This document shows positions 42,720 through 53,924 of a stretch of 64,000 bases of DNA, one piece after another. Position 1 is the first letter of the stretch, and each line of letters begins with the position of its first letter. The translations under genes were made by a program, and so were the position numbers. The stretch lies in the NCBI GenBank assembly GCA_963170055.1, contig CAUJGJ010000188.1:236171-300170 (forward strand), written 5' to 3'. The DNA is from Halisarca cf. caerulea. Taxonomy: Eukaryota > Porifera > Demospongiae > Chondrillida > Halisarcidae. The notes under the pieces are model-generated. The model saw nothing but the letters and a program-made list of their open reading frames with translations. It was not told the DNA's origin and made no database searches.

Positions 42720-42835
42720 GCGTGGGCGCTTATCAAATACAAACTCTATACCGTCGAGGTGTTAGGGTTAGGGTTGGGTTAGGGTTTAGTATTGATGAAA
42801 CGATAGGGGGACAACTTACGACAGGGGACCATTCA
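42720..42835. repeat. Dispersed repeat with telomere-like TTAGGG/TTGGG motifs, copy 1
   Basis: 'gcttatcaaatacaaactct' is followed by a gttagggttagggttgggtt tract, 'gatgaaacgata' and 'gacaactta(c/t)ga..gggg'. The same order occurs at 62,222-62,345. The telomere-like tract is short (about 30 bp) and imperfect. Confidence 0.75.
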
Positions 42836-43620
42836 CAGCATTGCAGTACAAACATCTTCTGCAGCTTAGTTTGGAGTTTGTCATTTAGGTACACATGCCT
42901 TTTCTCTGTTTTCCATCTTTCGTGTTTTATGAAGTATGAGTAAGTAGTGATTATTGCTGAGAATTATGCACAATTATTTTCTATAGTGATGTTTATCCAC
43001 AGTTTGTTGGGAGTTGCAATACTATGTACAATCTTTATCACTGAACGTGCACTGTTGTACTTTAGGATTTCATGCAGTTAAACCTCCTTAACAGTTGCTT
43101 GACATGAGCTAGCCATGAAATGCAAGGCAAGCCCAAGTGGAAGTCCAAGCATAGTATGCAGTAGTAGTACTGTTTATCTGATATACTTTTGAGATGAATT
43201 GGAGCAAAGTCCTCTTACAGTACTCTGTGACAAAGAAACTCTTCTGTATTTCCTTGAACTTGTAATTTACACTGCAATTAAATTTACACACTCCACAAGT
43301 AAGTGAATTAAATAATATCCGAAAAATGAGATGTGCCAAGGAATTATAGGGAGATTTTGGCTTCTAGTGAAAGATTTTCAAAGAGATAAAACTGGCAGAC
43401 TGAAAGAAAAAGCCCTTAATTTCCTGGGACATTTTATCTTCCTCGTGTGTCAGTACTTTGCCTTCCACTATTACTGTTATATTTCACATTTATTTTCAAT
43501 GCTACAGTAAGTGCAGCATGTGCAGCTATTTGCTGATTGTGAGTGTGTGCCAAGTACACTGTGCAATGTCTTCTTGCGTGTTTGATCATTGTTCATAATA
43601 TGCATGGCCTGACAGGCAGG

Positions 43621-43741
43621 ACAAATCATAATAATACATACTGCATTTTATTGCTATACTATAACTCCAGTCTTTAACAGGCTGTTAAAGACTGGAGTTA
43701 CAGTATAGCAATAAAATACAGTATGTATTATTATGATTTGT
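43621..43741. repeat. Near-perfect 121-bp head-to-head palindrome
   Basis: The left arm acaaatcataataatacata... (43,621-43,679) and the right arm (43,682-43,741) are inverses with about three mismatches and virtually no spacer (centre cag|gctg). Confidence 0.9.
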
Positions 43742-46285
43742 ACTGTGTATGTCATGAATTGTTTCATTTTAGGGCGGCAAAAATGCTAGTGAAATTGGCC
43801 ATATATCCGCCATCTCATTATTGTGTGAGTACTAACCTATGCTTATTTGCAGACTAAAATGTTCATGAAGGTAGTCCACATGCAAAGTTCACAAACACTT
43901 TTGATCATAAAAAGTTCACACTATGCAGTATGTTCATCTTCTTGTTGATTGCTGTTGTTCTATGTAAGGAGAACCAGTTCAGTTTTCTGCTATGTACTCT
44001 TGACTATAGCCCCCGAAGTATATATCCATGTTGGCAACCGGTACTAGGGCATAAAACAGAGGAAAGGTACTGTACCAGCAGAAGGTGAATTGTTCTAAGG
44101 GAACAATAAATGGTTCAGACTTATGTGTATTATGGCTTAACAGCCATGCAGGAATGATATTTCTGAAGTATGAACATGAAATTTAGACAATCACCTTAGA
44201 TATGCACATACATACACAGTGAACACTTGTCAGTAGTCAGGCAATTGCAGTATAGTGCATGCCTTTTTATGGAATTATATTTGCTTAAATTTGCTATACA
44301 AGGTTGAGTATGGCGGCAACAAGTGTGGTTGGTACAGTACATTTTGTACAACTCTCTGTAGTCTTTCCTCTGACTTCTCTTAATAGATGGATTATCATCG
44401 TCTGTCTGAGAAGTGACAAAAACTTATCATACTGCAGGAACTTATTCAATCCAACAGTCAATGGGGCCTGAAAGGATTGATGTCTGATTAAGAGATTGTC
44501 GGCTTATGAAGTGACTCTTAGCATAGTCGAATATGATGATTGTACCTCATGAGATATTCAGATTCAACAGAATATGAGATTGTAGAGGTACCACATTACA
44601 GAGGTTCACTGTATTTCGATGCAAAAGCTTCCTAAACACGAGGGCCTTCACTGTACAGACAGTCTGTAGCTAGTGCATGGTCACATGCAAGTCAAGTTTA
44701 TCTGTGAAAACGTATGACCCACCTAAAGAGCCTTATATGGTTATACCGTACAAGTGTGTTAGGATGTGGGGGCGGGGAGAGAATATGGGGAGGGTACAGT
44801 TCCCCTGCAGGAACCGGAGCACTTTAATTCTTACCACAGTTAAACAAGGGCCGAGTTTATTTGTTTGTTGGTTTCTCTGCAAAGCCAGCTGGCTTTGTAC
44901 TTTATTTGACTGCTCCTTCATCTGTTGGGCCTTTCTTTCCTTCTGAGGCTTCTCTTTAGTAAGTGTGTCTAGCTACCTGTACAGATTACAGGAAGGGCCT
45001 TCTTAGTGGACTTCCAATTGTAAACTACATCAAGTTCCCTCGTCTGCTCTTAAAGGTGTCAATTACATTAATTGACAAGATTAGTTTGTGATCTGTATAG
45101 AAAACTCTCCTTATTGTATTGGGTGTGCAATGCCCTGTCTGATGATCTGTTTGTGGATAGTCACCTCATGCATCCATACTGTAGGGCATTAGCAGGTGTG
45201 TGAAGCTTAGTACTGGCAGTGGATGTTGATTTGGATTTTATGGTGTATTCATGAAATACAGTACATGTGTTTGCTATCCCAGTATTATGTGCACAATTCA
45301 TTTCTGTATTGGAATGTGTACAGGTAATCAATGCATGTATGCAGGATTGAAGTGCATTTAGAAACTTGACAGAAAAGAAATCTGTAAACAATATTGTGCA
45401 CACTGATACGTACACATAGAATGGATCATCATACTGTATGTATCTGTAATTGTGTCACTCTTTCATGAAGATGGCTATGTATAGCGTTCAGTTATGGTAT
45501 ATTTTCAATTACATGCATAACCAAGTTTGACTGGTTGACTGAGTGTATGACCATGTAAATGTATGTATTCAGCATCTTTGGTAGTTTTTGTACAGAGTGA
45601 GATCTACAGTTTTATGAAAATGGTATATTCATTGTACTTATTATAGTGATGATGTGCATATTTTGTTAATTATAATATTATACATAATTATGTCTTTGAG
45701 TTGTTGTGTTAGTCACTCAGGGAACATTTTGAAATTTATGTAGTCAATCAAACAATTAGCCCAGGGTTTATACTGGGGGAAGCTTGTGGGGAATTCCTGT
45801 AATTTGAGCTCAAGGAAATTTGCCAGGGGATTGCACAGTGAGCTGTTCTAGCCACAAGATGTAGCAGTGAAGTCCTTCAGATGTGTACGTGGGCAGAGCT
45901 TCTGAAATTCCCTTGATGTACGTGCTGTCTAGCCTTTAATCATACTATAGTTGTGTATTCTACACGTAAAGTATACGTATGTGTGCGTGAGTGTATGCAC
46001 ATTCAAAGCAGGCTTTCATGGAGGTACCCTCAGTACGGCTTCCCACAAAGTAAACTTGTATGATTTCTGCATCATAGATACTGTACATGAATATTGCTAT
46101 ATGAAGATGCGTATGGGTCTGCTCATGCCCATGTGTTTATACATATTTATGTACAGTAACTGTATGTGTGACTATGTGTATTATTATAAATCATGTTTCT
46201 GTGATGTAACATATATACATACATGAGTTTGTAAACATGCATCTGTGTTTAGTAGAGTACTTGTACGCTTTTTGTGTAAAGAATA

Positions 46286-46458
46286 CAGTGAAATCTCTCT
46301 AATCCCCCCCCCCCCCCCTACAATCCACCAACCTCGCTAATTCGCCCTATAGTGTCTGAAATGCATGTACTGATTGTAAACCTCGTTAATTCACCAAACC
46401 CACTAATCCATCATAAAACTGACATTCCCGATTGTGGCGGATAAGAGAGGTTTCACCG
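46286..46458. mobile_element. CAGTGAAATCTCTCTAAT MITE
   Basis: The left end CAGTGAAATCTCTCTAATCC pairs with the inverted right end CGGTGAAACCTCTCTTATCC; TA on both sides. Contains a poly-C run. Same family as 6,468-6,644. Confidence 0.8.
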
Positions 46459-48588
46459 TACGCCTTCAAACATGTGTTTATGCTTATTTTGTATCCTGGT
46501 GAGGGGGTGAATTATGGGTGGATCAAAGGAAAAAGTGTGCTGACATTTGTGATGTAGCACAAGTCACTGATATACGCACACTTCCTAATTGATGTCAATT
46601 GATGTCAATTAATAGTATAAATGGCTGGAACTGATCAACTGTAGATGAGGCTGTACACACCAACAGTCAACAGTGAATGGTTGCCAGGATACAAATTAGT
46701 TATATCCTGTCCAGGTGTGCTACAGCAGAAAATACAGTGCTGATACTTATATAGTCATTTTCCATGCACCATGAAATCAACTATGTACATGGATGCTGTA
46801 CATGCAGTGAAGCCTCTGTATACCCTTGGGACTAATGAAGTGTGTTTAGTTTACAGGGTTTTTTCCAGATGCGCAGCAAATACTGTATAATGAGCACAGC
46901 TTGATAACAAACCTGGTTTAGCAAGGGAGTTTAAGAATGCTGAGGGTTTGGTTTCACAATGGACAGTATTGTGCTATGTATTGCCTCTATGTAACACTTG
47001 TCCTGTGCAGCTAGACCCTTTACTTTCATCATACATTAAACGCTACATAATAGAAATGGGAGAGAGAGAGAAAGGTCGGAGATGCTAGACTGTGTATTGC
47101 TATTGAAATACCAATGGACAAGGTCTCTGGGTCAAGGTAGATTTGAACTATGTACATCAAATATTAACACCTGGCCGAATAGAACACAATCTCAATATAT
47201 TGTACGTAAATATACAGTGTTCGAATTCATGGTTAGCATTCAGACATTGTCTGACCGTTTTGGCATTTTGTCCGACCCAAACAACTTTGGCTAAGACATT
47301 TGGCTGAGCCATACTTGAATGTTCATTTCATGCACACACAGTAATGTTACTGAGTCCACGGCATTTGGAATGAGAGTATACACTTGTGTTTTCGTTATTA
47401 TATTAGAAGTGCTCGCTTAAAAGTGATAAAATTGTGTATGCTGCACATGTATTGTTGTAAATGTGTACTCTGATAATATGTCTGAGCAAGTCTGAAAAGT
47501 CTGACCCGAAATGCTAATGCTAGGACATTTGCCCATCCTCCATTTGCTCCTTATTTCTTACACTGAATATACTTATTACTATATGAACATCTTGTCATAC
47601 ACGAATGTGTTAGCAAGTGTTTAGTGCAGCTATTCTCAAGCTCTCTAGTACTCGTGTACAAAGACACAATGAAATTATGATGACTTTCATTGGTTGGTTA
47701 ATCAATCATGTTTCAGTATGACATTTTACATACAATAAATATAAACTTTCAAAATACAAGTACACACATGGAATTAAAAAATGAATATGAGTTGTGGTAT
47801 TGTCACTGTACAGGTACACATGTCTGTTGAACGGTTGTTGTTGTTTGTCTTGTCCAAGAATTGTCATGCAGTCAGGGAAAGAGTTTTTCATAGTATTATG
47901 CAATTACTAGGGGACCCCGGGATGGCTGAATGGATATTTGACGAAATGGGTTTGTTATTTCCATGAATTTGAGAGACACCTTCTGGAGTGAATCTAGATA
48001 AAGGAAAGAAAACTAAGCCATAACATCTGAATTGGTCGAACCTTTTGTTTGCACTGTGGAATGTACTGCACCATATACAAGCATATTTACATGTTGGTTA
48101 ATATCATTGCAGAGTGTATATATGCACAGCACAACCACTGGCCTACCATGCACACAGCAATGCAATGGGTCTACTGTACATACAGTACATGCTCACAAGG
48201 CATACAAATGTATAAATGTTCTAAGAATCTTCTAGTCAGCACTGCATGGACACACTGTGTACTGCTTTGATACATACAGCCATTTTCATGAACTCACTTT
48301 ACATCAGTGGGATCCATTCCTGTATTGGTTAAGGCAAGAAAGGTTTCAAAGGTTTTTGTCTTTAGCTTTTCAGATTCTTAACTGTTCGCAACTGCAAGCT
48401 GTCTGTTGGTGCACTCTTTTATAGCCCATGAAGCCGCATTGTGATAGTGCTGGCAGTACAGCAATGATGCAATAGGAAGTCCCTTGCAGCCAATTGTGGT
48501 GACAACTATTGATTACATCACTGTTGACATAACATAATAGTCATGCATAATGCATGAGATACCTGAATTTTGGTTGCATACATAATAA

Positions 48589-48709
48589 CAGTGGAGCCGC
48601 TCTATAACAAACACTTTGGGAAATGAAAATGGGTTTGTTATACAGAGGTTTACACTATTCAGAGGTTTCTGCTGCTCGGAGAGTTCGTTATAAGCTAGAG
48701 ATTCCACTG
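48589..48709. mobile_element. CAGTGGAGCCGCTCTATAA MITE
   Basis: The left end CAGTGGAGCCGCTCTATAAC pairs with the inverted right end CAGTGGAATCTCTAGCTTAT. 121 bp, within segmental unit 1 and not obvious in unit 3, so probably inserted after the duplication. Confidence 0.7.
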
Positions 48710-49130
48710 CCTGCATAAAGAAATGGGCTAGAATGATTATAAATAATGCCATATAAGTGTTTCCTATTGGGCATTATAACCTGTTTGAACAAAAAACTAG
48801 AAGAAGAAGTTAGAATTTAAGACCTTTCTCCTTATGTAAATTTTCAAGCTTTACCCGAGGATACCCCTGACAGGCTTCCTTAATACTTTATTTGACCTAA
48901 AAGTTAGCGAAAATTAATATGAAACAAGTGGTTTTCAGAACTCCAAAACATACTGGAGCAAGATTTCCTATTCCATGCATCATTTTGTTTTTCGCATCAT
49001 CCCTACGTCTGTATGGAGTGTATATTATACATTCAAATGCACTAATACACGTACAGCATCTATTGGAGTTTGCATTGTACAAATGTATTGAAGGAGCAAT
49101 GATAGTACGAAGTTCAGTTCAATACCATTT

Positions 49131-49435
49131 ATTCATCAATACCATTTATTAATGTCTCCCTATTGGTAGACAATCTATTGTAGTAAATTCAACTCATCTA
49201 GTGTTCTGTCTGACTCAACATGACTTCTTCAGGTGTTGAAGTAGAATTAATCTGTCTCAGTGCAGTCAGTCACATCATTTTACCACCAAGATATGGTGCC
49301 TACAGTATATTTTGATAGAAATTGCTTTAGCACCTGAAGAAGTCATGTTGAGTCAGTCAGAGCACTAGATGAGTTGAACTTACTACAATAGATTGTCTAC
49401 CAATAGGGCTCGAGACATTAATAAATGGTATTGAT
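49131..49435. mobile_element. Foldback element with ~95-bp inverted arms
   Basis: The left arm starts AATACCATTTATTAATGTCT and runs to 'gacttcttcaggtg' (about 49,131-49,227). The right arm is its inverse (about 49,335-49,435) with only a few mismatches and one small indel. The single-stranded middle is about 110 bp. No coding capacity. A decayed right arm is also present at 53,930-54,045 and weakly at 58,085-58,180. Confidence 0.9.
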
Positions 49436-49762
49436 CTATTCAGTTCCTTTGGAGTACACTAAAAATGGGAGAACTGTTGCATTGTCCATGGACTTTATTT
49501 CTTGAAATGGCTTTGTATTTGAAGTGCTGGAATGTTACTCATTTGGTATTCTTCTAGTTTGCATGGTTTCTGTGTTTACTGTAATCAATGCATCTTTCTT
49601 TGTGCATCCCATTCAAGTAGACTGAGGGCGTTCTGAGGACACTGTCTTAATACTTCCTGTAAAATTTGACTGATATCTACTACACATGTATGTATTCAAA
49701 TGGGATGTACATGGCAACCATGTACTGAGATACCCTATTATGTGAGCATGTATAGTGTACTA

Positions 49763-49943
49763 CAGTCAAACCTCATTAACATGAAACTCATGCAGTGCAT
49801 GGGCTGTACTGGAATTTCATCTTAAAAGTATGTCATGTAAACAGTACTACATGTTATGCTTAGATCTGCACTTGGATTTAGCTAGCATTTCATGTTAAAA
49901 GATATTTCGTGTTAACCAATTTCATGTTAATGAGGTTCAACTG
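49763..49943. mobile_element. CAGTCAAACCTCATTAACATG MITE
   Basis: The left end CAGTCAAACCTCATTAACAT pairs with the inverted right end CAGTTGAACCTCATTAACAT; TA both sides. 181 bp; member of the CAGT..AACCTC family, in segmental unit 1 only. Confidence 0.85.
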
Positions 49944-50785
49944 TATTACCCAATATTTAAGTACAAATTGGCATGTGTAGTCATTCTTGTGAGAAATTTG
50001 TCATGCATGCTGGTTTGATTTCATGCATGGTTTGAATGTACATTCCTATGCTGTATATTACTGTATATGTATATGTGTATCTGGAGGGAGTTTCATACCT
50101 AAAACTGTAGTAAGAATGAGTGAACTGTATCACACCTTTACTCTTGTAAGCATGTCTGCAGACCTGTGCAGGAAGTGAGGTGTAATAAACACACCTAAAA
50201 CCTCTCTCTTTACTCTTTTGTATTATCAAAGGATTATGCAGATCAAAAGTATTGCAACAAGATTGATACTTGTGATAGTGTTTAGGGAATGCATTATTTT
50301 CATATAGTTGCATGTACATACATAAAATTCTGGCTGAAAGTCCTCCATCTCTTCGATCATGTGTGTGCATACTTTTTAAGTTCTTCTGAACAAGCAACCA
50401 AATCTCTGTGGATTTTTTGGTTCAGTAATGTGTGCGATTTGTAAGGAACCATGTTTGAGGTGCATGGCAGCATAGTCTCCATGGATGCCACTGATGTGAG
50501 AGATTTGCTTATACTGTAGGTATAATATTATCTTGTGGTCTTTTGCCATAGGCCATGAATGTCATTATAGGTTAGTTCAAAGGATAAAGCTAAATAGACC
50601 AATGTGGTGACAACACTTGGCTATGTGTACTTATCGCCTGATGGTGTCATACATGAAAGGCGCTGCTCCAACGGTGATTTTGTTTACTGCAGCTTTGGTC
50701 GGCACTGGCACACAAACGATAATAATAATTGGTCGGCGAGTTCACTGAAAGGGTAACTTAATTGTTATGTAATCTATGAATCTCA

Positions 50786-51082
50786 TCCCCATTAGATAAT
50801 GATGATTTGTCCTCGGAGGATATGAAGATCCATCAGTCTTCCTATTTTCTGTGCAGAAGCGGCAAAGATATTTGCACAAATCTCCAAGCTTGTCTGTTAT
50901 AAGAGGATGTCCGACGGAATTTGCTCAAACTTAACGGAATTTCGTTCCTTTCTCCAAGATTCGAACAACTTTACACACTTCTGAGTGTCCGCAGACGTGT
51001 TAGCTGGGATATACCCTCGAGTTAGCTTCTCAAAATCATCGTCATCTACATTAAAATCGAAACGTTGGGCCATCCTACACAA
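50786..51082 (-). pseudogene. Frameshifted Crypton/KIAA1958-ZMYM-like fragment
   Basis: Minus-strand frame 51,082-50,897 gives 'FDFNVDDDDFEKLTRGYIPA', 'NTSADTQKCVKLFESWRKER'. This has the acidic helix, 'NT..dTqk.v.lFesW..ERN' pattern seen at the N terminus of KIAA1958/QRICH1/ZMYM-type proteins derived from Crypton tyrosine recombinases. After a stop, a different frame (about 50,890-50,786) continues the same family: 'DKLGDLCKYLCRFCTENRKT', 'DGSSYPPRT', like the 'L..YL..F..E.R..dG..YPP.T' motif. No recombinase catalytic part follows. It is a truncated, frameshifted relic. Assignment is from remembered family motifs. Confidence 0.62.
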
Positions 51083-53415
51083 ATATCAGAACGGTACGTA
51101 GATTCCCACGCAGAATAATAGCGCTCATTTGGCGATAAATAGGTTACTACCCGCCCGAGCTCGGTAGGTGTAGGGTCGAGTATCTATGGTAGGTAGTAAC
51201 CTATAATTTCTGCCTGAAATCAGCTGTAATGCTGCATAAAATATACCAGATGCATGCCACTGGTTTTGGTCAGCCATTAAGTCCTAAAAATAGCCTGTGT
51301 GTAATACAAGATGGAAACCACCTAGCCTTGTGATTATTATGTTGCTATGGTTCTGCCCACGGATTATTGGTTTGCTTATCTAAACCAACCCGTGTACACT
51401 ATATTTGACGTTGTACTGTGATTTATATATTATGGGAAAGTCCTTTGCATGCAGTACAGCCCAGACAATGTGTATAATTTGTTCAGTATCTAGTGAGGTG
51501 ATGTCATTGCAGCTTGTATACATGTGATAGCCTTGCAGGTTATACCCCAACATATCTCCCTAAGTGTACTTGTATCCACCATTTATGGAATGCACTGAGT
51601 GTACCACCTACTGCAGATCAGAAGATTTCTAATATGTTTTATCGATTCCTGCTCTTCATGCTTATCATTATCTAGTGATTGTGTTTATTTTACTGCCTTA
51701 CATTGTGAAATGTTCACGACAGTAATATTCAAGGATGTCAAAAATGGTTTTCACTCCTGACTCTAGTACTTATGGAATAGTAACAGGGTGGTCACCATAG
51801 AAAGAATGAAAGAGGGTGGCATTTATGTAAGCTAGTAGTAGGCTAGTGCACAGCTACCATATGATGGTTTCACTTCTATCTTGTAATGGGGGAAATTCGC
51901 TCAAAGTATATGATATGCACAGTGTCAGTTTTACCTAATCTAACTCAAAGTACCTGAACAAAGAAGGAATGACTCTACTTAAAAAATGGTTTAAGCCAAA
52001 AATTAAGGAGGGTGGCCCACCCTGCTTAAAAGGGCTGGTGAGAACACTGAGTAAGATGGCAAACACACAATTTTCATACATGACTAATTCTGCCCCTCCT
52101 CCCCCTCCCCTGAGATTATTGTTTGTGAAATAAGGTGGTTGCAAGGTATTATGCAATGCAGTTATCATCATGCAAGAGGGAATGTGTGTGATCACAAGCG
52201 GCCTCTGAACATTATACTGTATATAGCACCTACAGTATGTACATAATATTATATGTAATGTACATTCATATACAGTAAATGAATGCCAATTACATGTACA
52301 GTATATGCAGTACATGAAGAAGATAGACATTTCCAACCTGAAAACTAAACAGCAAACTTTCTGTAAGAGTCATTTACAGTGTGTTCATTTTGCCATTACT
52401 AATGATGTTTGTTCTAAGTGGTCACCTCAAGTTCTATTCAGAAGCACTTGTATTCCTTTTATACATAGGAGACTACTGTGTATATGCACACAGCATATCT
52501 ACTTGTGTTGTATTGTGGCTGGTTAATAATCAAAAATATCAAGTGCTAGCAGGTGTCATAATGCTGGAAGTGCTTTGTCACCTATAGGTGCCTGCTTTGC
52601 ACTTTTTGCGTAGGTCAAGTTTCTTTGTATTTGTCTTTTTTTAGGGAATAATTGGCAAATATGTTACCAATGCCACTATTCTTCTCTGCATCTCCTTTCT
52701 TGTGTGTAGGATATCCACTGCATATGTTTGGCACTGAATGTGAAACTAAAATTGTCCAATAAGTATCTGGATGTGTAAACTCTAGTCAAGTATGCCTCCT
52801 TCTGTATGTGCCTTGTTCTATTGCAGGTTATATGAATGTCATAATATCCACTGCTGTCTGGTGTCATTTGTATGTATGTATGGTGTTAACTTTTAGCCTG
52901 TTAATGGACAGCACCTTGTACTGTGTACAGTAGTTTTTTGTTGTTACTATATATAGATATTTCATGGTTGTTTATATTTGGTAAGGGGGCAGAGTAGTCA
53001 CCTTTATTAACCAAATTGTGAAGGGAAATCCTCTGGGAGAGATTCTGTATGGCTTGGGGCCAGCACACTTGCACAGGCTTCCTGCAGAAGACCACAAAGT
53101 ACCATTCTTCACACTTGAATACTACTAGTAAGATACATTTGCATCACTAGGGATGAGTGCAGCTTCAGAAATGAGTGCCTGCCACATCCGCCATGCCAGG
53201 ATATACTGTATCTAGGCACTCTGAGTTATGATAGAAGTCAAACTAATCCCATAATGACTGGCAAGATGGTACCTATGGAACAATTACTGTGTGATAATGG
53301 ACTTACTGTATGTATAGTTTCCTTAATGTAGGCTTTCGAATGCATGGCATCTTTGCATGTGTAGTCAAAGTACAAGTTATGAATGAGATTGATTCCTTCT
53401 GTGTGTACTGTGGTC

Positions 53416-53482
<67 letters not shown>

Positions 53483-53488
53483 GTGGTC

Positions 53489-53537
<49 letters not shown>

Positions 53538-53543
53538 TGTGAC

Positions 53544-53587
<44 letters not shown>

Positions 53588-53595
53588 CTGTGGTC

Positions 53596-53638
<43 letters not shown>

Positions 53639-53658
53639 TGTGTGTGTGTGTATTGTGG

Positions 53659-53730
<72 letters not shown>

Positions 53731-53773
53731 TTGTGTGTGTGTGATTGTGTGTGTGTGATTGTGTGTGTGTGTA

Positions 53774-53840
<67 letters not shown>
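53416..53840. repeat. 425-bp (GT)n array with repeated 'actgtggtcttg' insertions
   Basis: Long GT array interrupted by 'tactgtggtcttg' at about 53,406, 53,479 and (ttctgtggtcttg) 53,586, and 'tattgtggttg' near 53,651, so it was amplified as larger units of about 73-107 bp seeded from its own flank. Located where block A of the second segmental unit would be expected. All long frames are artefacts. Confidence 0.9.
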
Positions 53841-53924
53841 TGACGTTGACTGTGTGCCACTGTACTTTGTTGTCTGTTTGTTCTATCCACCAACTTTGAC
53901 AGTTGTGGACTATCTTGTGCAAAA

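Larger units (their letters stand above)
41101..47680. other. Intergenic, no gene recognised
   Basis: No spliced gene was recognised on either strand. It holds a diverged tandem duplication near 41,219-41,500 (ttgccattgaatcacat.atcctcata in both halves), poly-C runs, a G/C-rich dispersed repeat at 42,200-42,260 inverted relative to 36,290, a telomere-like segment at 42,720-42,830, the palindrome at 43,621 and the MITE at 46,286. Confidence 0.5.
47740..52600. repeat. Segmental tandem repeat, unit 1
   Basis: First and longest unit of a diverged tandem array. Landmarks in order: A (47,740-47,995, 'acaagtacacacatggaatt..gagacaccttctggagtgaat'), B (foldback 49,131-49,435), C (49,440-49,720, 'gcatggtttctgtgtttact'), D (50,000-50,200, 'gcatgtctgcagac'), E (51,205-51,410), F (51,430-51,530) and G (52,360-52,480, 'taatgatgtttgttctaagt'). 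A Crypton-like fragment at 50,786-51,082 is found only here. No gene is recognised; block A contains a short open frame (47,781-47,966) that is broken in the other copy. Confidence 0.8.

Noticed and set aside
47781..47966. Possible small gene in segmental block A (plus strand)
   Set aside because: The homologous segment in unit 3 has indels that break the frame at several points, so purifying selection on this protein is unlikely.
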